Shown: positions 54,289 through 63,767, numbered from the stretch's first letter. The stretch: DNA of 64,000 bases from Tamaricihabitans halophyticus (GCF_004340875.1 NZ_SLXQ01000001.1:124001-188000), one strand, 5' to 3'. The notes: generated from the sequence alone by a model not told the origin. Program-made: numbers and translations.

Positions 54289-55923
54289 CTACCGTCTGCC
54301 ATCCGAGCGGCGTGAAACGAACTCGATTAACGTACGCGCGGCAAAGCCAGTGGCGCCCGCGACCACGTCGGCATAAGTCTTCTCGGCACGTGCCGGACCG
54401 GCGATATCGAGATGCGCCCACGGCAGCCCATCGGTGAATTCGCGCAGAAAGAGCGCCGCCGTGATACCGCCGGGACCCGGCGGACACTGCCGCACGTCAC
54501 CGAGTTCACCGCGCACCGCTTCCGCGCTGTCCGCGAGCAGCGGCATCCGCCACCAGGATTCGCCAACACTGGCACCAGCCCGCGTCAGCTCCTCCGCGAG
54601 CTCGTCCGTGTTGCTGAACAGCCCGCCGGTGCGCAAACCAAGGGACACCTTCATCGCGCCGGTCAGCGTCGCCACGTCGATCAGCGCGTCCGGCTTATGC
54701 CGCCGAACGGCGTAGGCAAGCGCATCGGCGAGCACCAAACGTCCCTCGGCATCGGTATTGGTGATCTCGGTGGTGGTTCCGCCGTACTGACGCACCACGT
54801 CACCTGGCCGATAGGCACCACCGGAGATCAGGTTCTCCGCGCACGGCACCAGGCCGGTCACCCGCACCGGCAGCCGCAGCTCCGCGATCGCGCGCAGCGC
54901 GGCGACTACCGCGGCGCCGCCGGCCATATCGGTGCGCATCAGATGCATGCCGTCGGCCGGTTTCACGGAGATCCCGCCGGTATCGAAGGTGATCCCCTTG
55001 CCGACGAGTACCAGGTGCCCACGCGCGCCCCTCGGTCGCCAGCTCAGCTCGATCAGCCGGGGCGGCGATGCCGAACCCCCGCCGACGGCAAGCATGCCGC
55101 CGAACCGGTGCTCGGTCAGCCAGTGCTCATCACGGATCTCGGCACGCAGGCCAGGCGTGCCCTCGGCGACCTTGCTGGCCAGCCGGGCCATCCAGTCCGG
55201 GTTCTTCACGTTGGAAGGTGAGTTGGCCAGATCGCGGGCGAGCGCAGTCGCCGAGGACTGGGCGATCGCCTCGGCGAGCGCGCCTTGCCACTGAGCCGAT
55301 GGTTCGCTGGCTACCAGCCGGATCTCGCGGGTCGGCTGATCCTTGCGGTCACCACTGACCAGGTACCGGTAACCGCCAAGGCGCAGGCCGTGGACGAAGG
55401 CGGTCAGCGCGGCGGTGTCCAGCTCGGCCGGCAGCGCGATGGCCAGTACCCGTGCGACCCGCCGACCGGCGTCCCGCTCTCGCTCGGCATCCGCGTCCAC
55501 CCCACGGATCAGCGCGGCGGCAGCACTACGCCAGTCCTCCGGGGTTCCCGCGCCGACACCGAGCAACCAGTTCGGCCCGCCACCGGCGAGCGGCATCCGG
55601 TGTAGCTCGCCGGCCTTACCCCGTGGCCGCAGCTCGGCGAGCCAGTCCGCGGGCAGCGCGGCGGCCTCCGGGCCATACCAGGCCGGCTGCTCGCCAGCCG
55701 AGCCCGTAGAGGTTTGCTGAGCCGTGCTGCCGGCTAGGACGACGCGGGGCACACCCCGGCCAGCCGCGGTGGCGAGCCGGACGTCTGGCAGCGAGCCGGG
55801 CACGGGCGGGAGCATCCCGTCCCGGCGGGCACGCGAACCGGATGAGGTGGCGCTGGTTGCCTTCGCTGGTTTGCTTGCCCCTGCTTCGCTGGCTTCAGTT
55901 GTGCTGGCCTGACTACCGGCCAC
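54289..55923 (-). CDS. pepA: Leucyl aminopeptidase (M17 family)
   Basis: A 544-residue metalloaminopeptidase. The variable N-terminal domain is at about 40-215. The catalytic domain carries V-G-K-G-I-T-F-D-T-G-G-I-S-V-K (metal Lys and Asp), M-R-T-D-M-A-G-G-A-A and the M17 signature N-T-D-A-E-G-R-L. It releases N-terminal residues, cytoplasmic hexamer in known members. GTG 55923 is chosen because GGAGGT lies 7 bp upstream; the about 20 residues before it are not family-like. Confidence 0.93.
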   Translation of the reverse strand: MAGSQASTTEASEAGASKPAKATSATSSGSRARRDGMLPPVPGSLPDVRLATAAGRGVPRVVLAGSTAQQTSTGSAGEQPAWYGPEAAALPADWLAELRPRGKAGELHRMPLAGGGPNWLLGVGAGTPEDWRSAAAALIRGVDADAERERDAGRRVARVLAIALPAELDTAALTAFVHGLRLGGYRYLVSGDRKDQPTREIRLVASEPSAQWQGALAEAIAQSSATALARDLANSPSNVKNPDWMARLASKVAEGTPGLRAEIRDEHWLTEHRFGGMLAVGGGSASPPRLIELSWRPRGARGHLVLVGKGITFDTGGISVKPADGMHLMRTDMAGGAAVVAALRAIAELRLPVRVTGLVPCAENLISGGAYRPGDVVRQYGGTTTEITNTDAEGRLVLADALAYAVRRHKPDALIDVATLTGAMKVSLGLRTGGLFSNTDELAEELTRAGASVGESWWRMPLLADSAEAVRGELGDVRQCPPGPGGITAALFLREFTDGLPWAHLDIAGPARAEKTYADVVAGATGFAARTLIEFVSRRSDGRR

Positions 55924-56051
55924 TGGCGAGACCTCCGTGCGAATTCCGTGCGAATATCGCGCGACCCCGGCTGCCACGCTGTTGCACAACCGGGGTCCAC
56001 CCGTTTCCGAGAACGCACGTCACCGAGCTGCGGTGATCATGCGCAAGACTG

Positions 56052-56219
56052 TCAGCTCCCGGTGGTTTTCAGTGCCTCAGCCAGTGCACTGGCTTCCTCG
56101 GAGGACATCTCGACCACGAGCCGCCCTCCCCCCTCGAGTGGTACGCGCATCACGATGCCCCGCCCCTCTTTCGTCACCTCGAGGGGACCGTCACCGGTCC
56201 GGGGCTTCATGGCCGCCAT
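56052..56219 (-). CDS. DUF3117 small protein (Rv1211-like)
   Basis: A 55-residue protein: M-A-A-M-K-P-R-T-G-D-G-P-L-E-V-T, then R-G-I-V-M-R-V-P-L-E-G-G-G-R-L-V-V-E, then a short alpha-helical end S-S-E-E-A-S-A-L-A-E-A-L. The DUF3117 family is highly conserved in actinobacteria and of unknown function. In M. tuberculosis the homologue sits beside tagA, as here (tag at 57227). ATG 56219, with GGAGGGAGC upstream on the minus strand. Confidence 0.93.
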   Translation of the reverse strand: MAAMKPRTGDGPLEVTKEGRGIVMRVPLEGGGRLVVEMSSEEASALAEALKTTGS

Positions 56220-56427
56220 AGCGTGCTCCCTCCGTCATAACTGCGCACCCGGCTCAAGCGACAATCACCGGGTTGCCGTCCATTCTCCCCTATCCGGGTC
56301 GAACTGCGAAAACGGACCGATCTTTTCGTGTCGTGATCGCCTCGATCCGGTTGGTAAGCGGCCGGAAATAGTGCCAGACTTTACGCTGCCGAGCTGGGTT
56401 TTGATCATTCACGGCGGGAGGATCGCC

Positions 56428-57216
56428 TTGTCCGATTGTTTGGTTGTCGAGGACAACGCCGGGGTGCGCACGCTGACCATGCACCGCCCGGAGGCGTACA
56501 ACTCACTGACCGTCGAATTGAAGGAAGCGCTGCGCGATGCGCTGGCCGACACCGCCGCCGATGCCGCGATACGCGCGGTGGTGCTGACCGGCTCCGGCAA
56601 GGCCTTCTGTGCCGGGCAGGACCTCAAGGAACATATCGGGCTACTCAACGCCGGCGATCCGGCACCATTCGAGACCGTGCGGCGGCACTACAGCCCGATC
56701 GTGCAAACGCTGGCACGGATGGACAAACCGGTGATCGCGGCGGTGAACGGCACCGCCGCGGGTGCCGGCGCCGCCTTTGCCTACGCCGCCGACCTGCGGA
56801 TCGCGGCGGAATCGGCGAAGTTCCTGATGGCCTTCGCCAATGTTGGGCTCGGTCCGGACTCCGGGGCCAGCTGGACACTGCAGCGGCTGGTCGGCTTCGG
56901 TAAGGCCATGGAGCTGATGCTGCTCGCGAAGCCGGTCGATGCGGCCGCAGCCGCCGAACTCGGACTGGTCAACCAGGTGGTGGCCGACGAGGAGGTGCTT
57001 GGCACGGCACAGGAACTGGCCGCGCGGCTGGCCGCCGGCCCGACCGCGGCCTACGCCAAGATCAAACAGACCCTGCATGGCGCGGCCGACGCGGAGCTGG
57101 ATGAGGCGCTGGAACTGGAAGCACAGGCACAGGCCGCGCTCGGCCGCACGGCTGATCACGCCGAAGCGGTGGACGCCTTCGTGGCCAAACGCGCGGCCCA
57201 GTTCACCGGCAGCTGA
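56428..57216 (+). CDS. Enoyl-CoA hydratase/isomerase-family protein (PaaG-like)
   Basis: A 262-residue crotonase-fold protein: G-S-G-K-A-F-C-A-G-Q-D-L (oxyanion hole, about 57-68), G-T-A-A-G-A-G-A-A-F-A-Y-A-A-D. The two glutamates used by hydratases are missing, with A-A-F and N-V-G-L-G-P-D-S-G in those places. The P-D-S/C-G aspartate is typical of PaaG-type (ring-epoxide) isomerases. The TTG at 56428 has GGGAGG 8 bp upstream and gives the canonical start L-S-D-C-L-V; the frame to 55948 is rejected. Confidence 0.85.
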   Translation: MSDCLVVEDNAGVRTLTMHRPEAYNSLTVELKEALRDALADTAADAAIRAVVLTGSGKAFCAGQDLKEHIGLLNAGDPAPFETVRRHYSPIVQTLARMDKPVIAAVNGTAAGAGAAFAYAADLRIAAESAKFLMAFANVGLGPDSGASWTLQRLVGFGKAMELMLLAKPVDAAAAAELGLVNQVVADEEVLGTAQELAARLAAGPTAAYAKIKQTLHGAADAELDEALELEAQAQAALGRTADHAEAVDAFVAKRAAQFTGS

Positions 57217-57226
57217 GTGATCACGA

Positions 57227-57796
57227 TCAACCCGCGGACGGGTCAGCCCGCCAGCAGTCGACGATATGGTCGTCCACCATCCCGGTCGCCTGCATCAGCG
57301 CGTAGCAGGTGGTCGGGCCGACGAAGGCGAACCCACGGCGCTTGAGTTCCTTGGCCATGGCGCGCGATTCCGGCGTCACCGCGGGCACGTCGGCCAGACT
57401 GCGCGGCCGTTGCCTTGCCGTCGCGTCCGGCGCGAACGACCACAGCAACTCGTCCAGCGGTCGATCCAGCTCGGCGACGGCCCGCGCGTTCCGGATCGTC
57501 GCGGCGATCTTCGCACGATTGCGCACGATCCCGGTGTTACCGAGCAGCCGGTGGACATCGTCCTCGTCAAACTCGGCTACCCGCGCGGGATCGAAGCCAG
57601 CGAAAGCCTCCCGAAAAGCCGCTCGCTTGCGCAGGATCACCAACCAGGACAGTCCGGACTGGAAGGACTCCAGGCACACCCGCTCGAACATGGCGGAGGC
57701 ACCGTGCAACGGGTAGCCCCATTCGCGGTCGTGGTAGTCCATGTAGTCCTCGGCCGACGTGCTCCACCCGCAGCGCACCAGGCCGTCCTCGGTCAC
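57227..57796 (-). CDS. tag: 3-methyladenine DNA glycosylase I
   Basis: A 189-residue base-excision repair glycosylase removing 3-methyladenine. It has the Tag zinc site (R-C-G-W at the N-terminus; D-H-I-V-D-C-W at the end), Y-H-D-R-E-W-G, F-E-R-V-C-L-E-S-F-Q-S-G-L-S-W and V-G-P-T-T-C-Y-A-L-M-Q-A-T-G. Length is normal. GTG start overlaps the preceding DivIVA-domain gene stop (GTGA). In mycobacteria the same neighbours occur. Confidence 0.95.
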   Translation of the reverse strand: MTEDGLVRCGWSTSAEDYMDYHDREWGYPLHGASAMFERVCLESFQSGLSWLVILRKRAAFREAFAGFDPARVAEFDEDDVHRLLGNTGIVRNRAKIAATIRNARAVAELDRPLDELLWSFAPDATARQRPRSLADVPAVTPESRAMAKELKRRGFAFVGPTTCYALMQATGMVDDHIVDCWRADPSAG

Positions 57797-58101
57797 GACG
57801 ACTCCTGCTTAGCCATCCGCGCCTCGAGCTCGGCGACCCTGCCGCGCAGCTCGTCCAGTTCACCGGCAGCTTTCCGCATTACCCAGTCCACTTCGGACAT
57901 CTTGTAACCGCGTAGCGTCAGTTGAAACCGCACGGCGCGTAGGTCATCACCAGACACATCGGACGGCGGAAGAGTGGTCGGCGAGGTGCCCGGTTGCAGC
58001 GGCTCCAGTTCCTCGCCCCGACCGAACAATACGGACGCGAGCAGGAACACCACGGCCGCGATCAGGACCATGACGACGAGGTAGATCAGCGCGGTGCTCA
58101 C
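57793..58101 (-). CDS. DivIVA-domain membrane protein (Rv1209-like)
   Basis: A 102-residue protein. An N-terminal membrane helix (3-24, A-L-I-Y-L-V-V-M-V-L-I-A-A-V-V-F-L-L) is followed by a linker and a short DivIVA-type helix-turn (V-R-F-Q-L-T-L-R-G-Y-K-M-S-E-V-D, about 56-71) and coiled coil (L-D-E-L-R-G-R-V-A-E-L-E-A). It is likely involved in cell-pole or division-site targeting, unproven. GTG 58101 is chosen; the longer frame overlaps gpgS. Confidence 0.85.
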   Translation of the reverse strand: MSTALIYLVVMVLIAAVVFLLASVLFGRGEELEPLQPGTSPTTLPPSDVSGDDLRAVRFQLTLRGYKMSEVDWVMRKAAGELDELRGRVAELEARMAKQESS

Positions 58102-58144
58102 CCGTCGATCCTGACACGGACCCCCGACGGATGCCCATGCCGGC

Positions 58145-59086
58145 TCAACCAGCGCGCTCGGCGAGCACCGTACGCATCGGCGGCCGCTCGCCCGTCTCGA
58201 CGGCAACCACATCCGGCAGCCATTCGCCGGACACCTGGACGAACTGGGTCAACGCCGGATCGGCATCGACCGGCACGCCACACCGCCGCAGTGCGGTATT
58301 CAGGATCTGCCCCGCCATCGCCCCCAGCTGGGTGAGCGAGCGGTGCCGATGTTTGCGCACGCCGAGGTTCACCTGCGCCAACCCGGCCAGCCCCGAGCGC
58401 GCGTAGACGTCGAGCAGCAAACCGATCTCCACCCCGTACCCGGTGGCATACGGCACGGACTCGAGGAACTCCCGCCGGCCGGCGTACTCTCCGCCAAGCG
58501 GCTGAATCAGCCCGGCAAGCTCCGGCCGCAGCGCGGCGAGCAGCGGCCTGGCAAGCAATTCGGTCACCCGACCACCACCGGTGCCCTGCTCGACCGTCTC
58601 CAGCCGCAGCGGGCGCCGGTAGAACCCCTTCACCAGCTGCACGGCCGGCTCGGTGAGCAGCGGGCCGAGCAACGCGGGCACGAACCCTGGATCCGGGTCG
58701 ACCAGATCCGAATCCAGGTACACGATCAACTCACCGGAGGTCGCGGCGAGGGCCCGCCACAGTACTTCGCCCTTGCCGGCGACCGGTTCGAGTTCGGCAA
58801 GCACCTCGGTGCGGCGCACCACCCGCGCGCCGGCTGCAGCCGCTACCCTGACGGTGTCATCGGTCGAGCCGGAATCCAGCACCACCAACTCATCGACAAG
58901 CGAGCCGAGCAGCGGCCGAACACTGGCCACCACCTCACCGACGGTGTGCTCCTCGTTCAACGCGGGCAACACCACGCTCACCGTGCGATCCGCCTTGGCC
59001 GCCAGCAGCTCCGGCACCCGCCAGGCGGGCTCCTGCCAGGTATGCGTGGGAAACCAGGCCGCGGCGGCCGGGTGCATCGTGCTCAC
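58145..59086 (-). CDS. gpgS: Glucosyl-3-phosphoglycerate synthase
   Basis: A 313-residue GT81-type retaining glucosyltransferase adding glucose from a nucleotide sugar to 3-phosphoglycerate, first step of methylglucose lipopolysaccharide. It follows the M. tuberculosis GpgS (Rv1208) pattern: L-P-A-L-N-E-E, D-S-G-S-T-D-D-T, G-K-G-E, D-S-D-L-V-D (metal), G-G-G-R-V-T-E-L, L-S/G-G-E-Y-A, G-Y-G-V-E-I-G-L-L. The GTG at 59086 overlaps the LOG gene stop (GTGA). Confidence 0.93.
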   Translation of the reverse strand: MSTMHPAAAAWFPTHTWQEPAWRVPELLAAKADRTVSVVLPALNEEHTVGEVVASVRPLLGSLVDELVVLDSGSTDDTVRVAAAAGARVVRRTEVLAELEPVAGKGEVLWRALAATSGELIVYLDSDLVDPDPGFVPALLGPLLTEPAVQLVKGFYRRPLRLETVEQGTGGGRVTELLARPLLAALRPELAGLIQPLGGEYAGRREFLESVPYATGYGVEIGLLLDVYARSGLAGLAQVNLGVRKHRHRSLTQLGAMAGQILNTALRRCGVPVDADPALTQFVQVSGEWLPDVVAVETGERPPMRTVLAERAG

Positions 59087-59673
59087 GAAACCCGATCTCG
59101 CGCCTCGCCAGCGCGCCATTTGCTGCCGCTCGGCGGGATGTAGTCGTGGAAGCCATCCAGCAACGCGACCGGATCGGCGTGGAAGGAGAGCATGTCCCGG
59201 TGCTCCGTGCTCAGGAACTCCTCATCGACCATGTGCTGGATCAGCTCGCGCATCGATCGGTAGTAGCCAGCCTCGTCGAGCACCCCGATCGGCTTCGTGT
59301 GCAGGCCGAGCTGGGCCCAGGTCCACATCTCGAAGAACTCCTCGAGCGTGCCGGCGCCACCTGGCAGTACCAGGAACGCGTCGCCGAGCTCGGCCATCTT
59401 CGCCTTACGCTCGTGCATATCGGCGACCACGTGCAGGGTGGTCAGTCCAGTGTGGCCGACCTCGCGATCCCACAGATCCTGCGGGATCACACCGACGACC
59501 GAGCCGCCCTCGGCCAGCGCGGCGTCCGCCACCACGCCCATCGTGCCAACGTGCCCACCGCCGTAGACCAGGGTGTCGCCGCGCTCGGCGAGCAGCCGGC
59601 CAACCCTGGCCGCCGCATCCGAGTAGCGCGCACCGCGACCGATACGCGATCCACAATAGACAGTTACGTGCAT
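59083..59673 (-). CDS. LOG-family protein (cytokinin riboside monophosphate phosphoribohydrolase type)
   Basis: A 196-residue Rossmann-fold LOG/TIGR00730 protein with V-Y-C-G-S-R at the start, Y-G-G-G-H-V-G-T-M-G (about 35-44) and the signature L-P-G-G-A-G-T-L-E-E (about 101-110). LOG enzymes release free bases from nucleoside 5'-monophosphates; M. tuberculosis Rv1205 is the corresponding gene. ATG 59673. The second LOG gene ends 1 bp upstream of it. Confidence 0.92.
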   Translation of the reverse strand: MHVTVYCGSRIGRGARYSDAAARVGRLLAERGDTLVYGGGHVGTMGVVADAALAEGGSVVGVIPQDLWDREVGHTGLTTLHVVADMHERKAKMAELGDAFLVLPGGAGTLEEFFEMWTWAQLGLHTKPIGVLDEAGYYRSMRELIQHMVDEEFLSTEHRDMLSFHADPVALLDGFHDYIPPSGSKWRAGEARDRVS

Positions 59674-59674
59674 C

Positions 59675-60457
59675 TTAGTGTGCGTCCTCCCATGCCCGGT
59701 ACGCGTCGCGTACCACCTCAACCGCATCATCTACGTCATCGGTGAGGTGCAGCAACCGCATATCGTCGGCACCGACCTTGCCCTCGCCCTGCACGGTTTC
59801 CTCGATCCAGCGGTACAGACCCTCCCAATAGGACCGTCCAAAAAGAACGACAGGGAACTTGGTCACCTTCTTCGTCTGCACCAGCGTGAGTGCTTCGAAG
59901 AGCTCGTCGAGCGTGCCGAAGCCGCCAGGCAGACAGATGAACGCCTGCGCGTACTTCACGAACATCGTCTTGCGGGTGAAGAAATAGCGGAAGTTCACCC
60001 CGAGATCGACCCAGGGATTCAGGCCCTGTTCAAACGGCAGCTCGATACCGAGCCCGATGGAAAGGCCACCAGCCTCCGAGGCACCCCGGTTCACCGCCTC
60101 CATCGCGCCCGGCCCACCGCCGGTGATCGCGGCGAATCCGGCATCGGCGAGCGCGCCGCCGATCTTGCGCCCGAGCTCGTACTCGGGATGATCGCGTTTG
60201 GTCCGCGCGGAACCGAATACGGTGACCGCGCGGGGCACCTCGGCGAGCGCGCCGAAGCCCTCGACGAACTCGGCCTGAATGCGCAGCACCCGCCACGGGT
60301 CGGTGTGTACCCAATCGGTCGGCCCGCGCGCGTCGAGTAGTCGCTGGTCCGTCGTCGTTGGCTCGACCAGCCGCGAGCGGCGCAGCGTCACCGGGCCGCG
60401 CTGGCGCTCCCTTGGATGCTCGGCGTCCTCGCCGTTGTTGTTTACCGAAATACTCAC
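59675..60457 (-). CDS. Second LOG-family (TIGR00730) protein
   Basis: A 260-residue LOG protein with a longer charged N-terminus, V-F-G-S-A-R-T (about 94), T-G-G-G-P-G-A-M-E-A-V-N-R-G and L-P-G-G-F-G-T-L-D-E (about 188-197). It belongs to a different subgroup from its neighbour (P-G-G-F-G-T versus P-G-G-A-G-T), so they are not a recent duplication. The start is GTG 60457 or 60460. Role unknown. Confidence 0.9.
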   Translation of the reverse strand: MSISVNNNGEDAEHPRERQRGPVTLRRSRLVEPTTTDQRLLDARGPTDWVHTDPWRVLRIQAEFVEGFGALAEVPRAVTVFGSARTKRDHPEYELGRKIGGALADAGFAAITGGGPGAMEAVNRGASEAGGLSIGLGIELPFEQGLNPWVDLGVNFRYFFTRKTMFVKYAQAFICLPGGFGTLDELFEALTLVQTKKVTKFPVVLFGRSYWEGLYRWIEETVQGEGKVGADDMRLLHLTDDVDDAVEVVRDAYRAWEDAH

Positions 60458-60579
60458 CACACCGAGCCTAATCGCGCTGTTGGGGGCGGCCCGACCTGGG
60501 AGGACTTCGCAACCGGAACGCTTTCCGCCAGCCATCGGCCGGCCATTCGGCGGATACCTCGGCCGGCAGGGCGCGGGGT

Positions 60580-61656
60580 TCAGCCGGCGAGAAAGGCGCG
60601 CAGCGTGCCGGCGACCGTGCGGATCTGCTCGGTTGGCACATGCTCCGCCTTGGTGTGCGCGAGCGAAGGGTCACCGGGACCGAAGTTCACCGCGGGCAGC
60701 CCGAGGCGGGCGAACCTGGCCACATCGGTCCAACCCAGTTTGGCCACCGGCTGCCCGCCGGCCGCGGTCACCAGCTCGCCGGCCGCTGGCGCGGCAAGGC
60801 CGGGCAGCGCACCCGCCGCGGCATCCACCACGGTCAGCGGGAAACCGGCGAAGACCTCCCGCAGATGTGCCTCGGCCCGCTCGATACCGCGATCCGGCGC
60901 GAACCGGTGATTCACCGTGAGCACGGCATCGTCCGGCACGACATTGCCGGCAACCCCACCGTCGATCCGCACCGCCTGCAAACCCTCGTGATAGGTGCAG
61001 CCGTCGATCTCCACCGAACGCGGGGTGTATTCGGCAAGCCGGCGCAGCGGCTCGGCGAGCGCGTGGATCGCGTTCGTGCCCATCCAGGCACGGGCGGTAT
61101 GCGCGCGCTCACCCGCGGCACGCAGCTCGACCCGCATGGTGCCCTGGCAGCCCGCCTCGATCACCCCGTTGGACGGCTCGGCAACCACGGCAAGATCCCC
61201 AGCCAGCCAGTCTGGGAGCTCCCTTTCAATCCGGCCAAGCCCGTTGCGAGCGGCCTCGACCTCCTCGCAGTCGTAGAACACGAAGGTCAGGTCGTGCCGA
61301 GGCGTGGGCAGACTGGCCGCGAGATGCAGCAGTACCGCGTCGCCACCCTTCATATCGACCGTCCCGCAACCGTGCAGGACCTGGTCGGCGCCCTGCCCGG
61401 TGCGCCGGCACGGCAGGTTCTCGTTGATCGGCACGGTATCCAGATGACCGGCGAAAACCACCCTGCTCGGCCGGCCGAGCAGGGTGCGAGCCAGCACCGC
61501 GTTGCCCGACCTGCGCACTTCCAGATGCGGGGCCTGGGTACGCAGCGCCGCCTCAACCGCGTCGGCGAGCGGCTTCTCTTCGCCGGATACGCTCGGCACG
61601 TCCACCAGCGCGGCGGTCAGTTCCACGGGGTCCGCGGTCAACTCGAGAGCAGTCAC
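60580..61656 (-). CDS. dapE: Succinyl-diaminopimelate desuccinylase
   Basis: A 358-residue M20-family zinc enzyme that hydrolyses N-succinyl-LL-diaminopimelate in lysine/peptidoglycan biosynthesis. F-A-G-H-L-D-T-V-P (metal His and Asp), [17 protein letters not shown] (catalytic Glu) and [12 protein letters not shown]. Actinobacterial DapE (Rv1202-type). GTG 61656. It diverges from dapD by 58 bp, where a shared promoter region must lie. Confidence 0.93.
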   Translation of the reverse strand: MTALELTADPVELTAALVDVPSVSGEEKPLADAVEAALRTQAPHLEVRRSGNAVLARTLLGRPSRVVFAGHLDTVPINENLPCRRTGQGADQVLHGCGTVDMKGGDAVLLHLAASLPTPRHDLTFVFYDCEEVEAARNGLGRIERELPDWLAGDLAVVAEPSNGVIEAGCQGTMRVELRAAGERAHTARAWMGTNAIHALAEPLRRLAEYTPRSVEIDGCTYHEGLQAVRIDGGVAGNVVPDDAVLTVNHRFAPDRGIERAEAHLREVFAGFPLTVVDAAAGALPGLAAPAAGELVTAAGGQPVAKLGWTDVARFARLGLPAVNFGPGDPSLAHTKAEHVPTEQIRTVAGTLRAFLAG

Positions 61657-61714
61657 GGATGGCCACGCTAACCCATTCGGCCAGCCACCGGCGGTGGCCC
61701 GCTACCGTTGCCTG

Positions 61715-62719
61715 GTGAGCACCGCAGAGCATCCGAACCCCGAAACGACCGGCGCCACGGGCGTCGGCCTGGCCACGGTGACCACCGACGGCACCGTGCT
61801 GGACACCTGGTTCCCGCAGCCAAAACTCATCAGCCACGAGCAGCCGGCTGCCGCCGAGACCGGCGGCAGCGTGCGGCTTTCCGCGAGCGAGACCACCGAC
61901 GCCCTCGGCGCGGCGGCGGCCGACCTGCTCGGCGAGGACACCGACCGCGGCGTCGAGGTTGTCGCCGTGCGGACCACGGTCAGCTCGCTTGCCGCCGCGC
62001 CGGTGGACACCCACGACGCCTACCTGCGGCTACACCTGCTTTCCGCACGGCTGGTGCGACCACACGGGCAGAGCCTGGACGGTATCTTCGGCCATCTGTC
62101 CAATGTGGTGTGGACCAACTTTGGGCCGTGCCCGGTGGAGGGCTTCGAGGCGACTCGGCTGCGGCTGCGCTCGCGCGGCCAGGTAGCCGTCTACGGCCTG
62201 GACAAGTTCCCTCGGATGGTCGACTACGTGCTGCCGAGTGGCGTGCGGATCGCCGATGCCGACCGGGTACGGCTCGGCGCGCATCTGGCCAGTGGCACCA
62301 CGGTGATGCACGAGGGCTTCGTGAACTTCAACGCCGGCACACTCGGCGCGTCCATGGTGGAGGGTCGGATCTCCGCGGGTGTGGTCGTCGGCGACGGCTC
62401 GGACGTCGGTGGTGGCGCCTCGATCATGGGCACCCTTTCCGGCGGTGGCAAGGAAGTCATCGCGATCGGGGAGCGCTGCCTGATTGGCGCGAACGCGGGC
62501 ATCGGCATCTCGCTCGGCGACGACAGCGTGGTGGAGGCCGGGCTGTACGTCACCGCGGGCACCAAGGTCGCGGCGGAAGGGCGGATCGTGAAGGCACGGG
62601 AACTCTCCGGTGCCAACGGCGTGCTGTTCCGGCGCAATTCGGGCACCGGCGCGGTCGAGGTCGTCGCGCGGAGTGGGAGCGGTGTCCAGCTCAACGAGAT
62701 GCTGCACGCGAACGACTGA
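61715..62719 (+). CDS. dapD: Tetrahydrodipicolinate N-succinyltransferase
   Basis: A 334-residue actinobacterial-type DapD (Rv1201c pattern), transferring succinyl from succinyl-CoA to tetrahydrodipicolinate. The N-terminal domain is followed by a left-handed beta helix (about 165-280) with [21 protein letters not shown] and [13 protein letters not shown] 61715; the earlier frame to 61484 runs across dapE and is rejected. Confidence 0.94.
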   Translation: MSTAEHPNPETTGATGVGLATVTTDGTVLDTWFPQPKLISHEQPAAAETGGSVRLSASETTDALGAAAADLLGEDTDRGVEVVAVRTTVSSLAAAPVDTHDAYLRLHLLSARLVRPHGQSLDGIFGHLSNVVWTNFGPCPVEGFEATRLRLRSRGQVAVYGLDKFPRMVDYVLPSGVRIADADRVRLGAHLASGTTVMHEGFVNFNAGTLGASMVEGRISAGVVVGDGSDVGGGASIMGTLSGGGKEVIAIGERCLIGANAGIGISLGDDSVVEAGLYVTAGTKVAAEGRIVKARELSGANGVLFRRNSGTGAVEVVARSGSGVQLNEMLHAND

Positions 62720-62751
62720 GCCGGCCGGATCGGTGCATTACCCTCGCGTGG

Positions 62752-63726
62752 ATGACGACGAACAGGGCTGGCACCTCGCGCGCGTTGCCGGTCGCGGCCA
62801 CTGAGCTCGGCCTCACCGCCGAACCACTGGTCGCGGCCAAACGCGAGCCGCTGCACGCCCATCTGCGCGCGGCCGTCGATACGCAGCTGCGGGTACTACT
62901 CGCCCGCCAGGAAGGGCTGCGCGCCGGGGACGATCCGGAAGACGTGCACCAGCTTCGCGTCGCGGCCCGCCGGTTGCGCGCGATCCTGCGCGAGCAGGGC
63001 AACTCGCTTGGCGAGGCCGCCAGCGAGCTGCGCGCCGAACTGCGCTGGCTGGCCAGTTCCTTCGGTGAACTACGCGATCTGGATGTACTCATCGAAGGCC
63101 TCACCGAAGACGCCGCGCTGCTGCCGGAAGCCGACCAGGCGGCGTTTTTCCCGGTGTTGGAAGCCTTCCGGGCGCACCGCAAAGAAGCTCGTAAGCTGGC
63201 CATGCGTACCTTGCGCACCGCGCGGTACCGCAAACTGCTGCAACGCCTCGCGGATGCCGTTCTGACCGAGGAGCCGGCGGCAGCCGCACGGCCGGCCACG
63301 AGCGCGGTTGGCCAGGCGGCTGGGCCGAAGCAACTGATCAGCCGGCCATACCGGAAGATGCGCAAGGATGTCGCCAGGGCCAGCGATCCACCGACCGATG
63401 CGGAACTGCACGAGCTGCGGATTCGCGGCAAGCGGTTGCGCTATTCCGCCGAGTTCAGCGCCCCGCGCGGCGCGAAGCAGACCGATCGCACCAAGCAGCT
63501 GATCAAAGCGACCAAGCGGCTACAAACCGTACTCGGCACCCATAATGATCTGGTGATCGCCGAAGAGCGACTACGCGAGCTACTCGGCGCGGAGTCACTG
63601 GACACCGAGGCGATCCTGGCCGCGGGCCGACTACTGGAACGCCGGTCCGTCCAGATCGAGGACTGCCGGCTGCGCTGGCGCAAGGAATGGGCGGTGGTGG
63701 ACAAACACGCCCGCGCCCTGCTCTGA
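62752..63726 (+). CDS. CHAD-domain protein
   Basis: A 324-residue CHAD (conserved histidine alpha-helical) domain protein, all-helical and rich in Arg/Lys/His: D-V-H-Q-L-R-V-A-A-R-R-L-R-A (about 64-77) and L-H-E-L-R-I-R-G-K-R-L-R-Y-S (about 222-235). Known CHAD proteins bind inorganic polyphosphate. Here no CYTH triphosphatase domain is fused. ATG 62752. It lies between dapD and the dapC-like gene; its link to them is unclear. Confidence 0.9.
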   Translation: MTTNRAGTSRALPVAATELGLTAEPLVAAKREPLHAHLRAAVDTQLRVLLARQEGLRAGDDPEDVHQLRVAARRLRAILREQGNSLGEAASELRAELRWLASSFGELRDLDVLIEGLTEDAALLPEADQAAFFPVLEAFRAHRKEARKLAMRTLRTARYRKLLQRLADAVLTEEPAAAARPATSAVGQAAGPKQLISRPYRKMRKDVARASDPPTDAELHELRIRGKRLRYSAEFSAPRGAKQTDRTKQLIKATKRLQTVLGTHNDLVIAEERLRELLGAESLDTEAILAAGRLLERRSVQIEDCRLRWRKEWAVVDKHARALL

Positions 63727-63767
63727 TCGCGCGCTGCTCTGCTTGCTCGCTGTTGTTGCCGCCCCGG

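Noticed and set aside
55948-56427. Longer crotonase frame starting at 55948
   Set aside because: It runs over the DUF3117 gene on the other strand and has no crotonase similarity; TTG 56428 with a good ribosome site is better.
61708-62750. N-terminal extension that would fuse an Arg-rich region to the CHAD protein (frame open from 61708)
   Set aside because: The region is the out-of-frame reading of dapD; ATG 62752 starts the CHAD domain.
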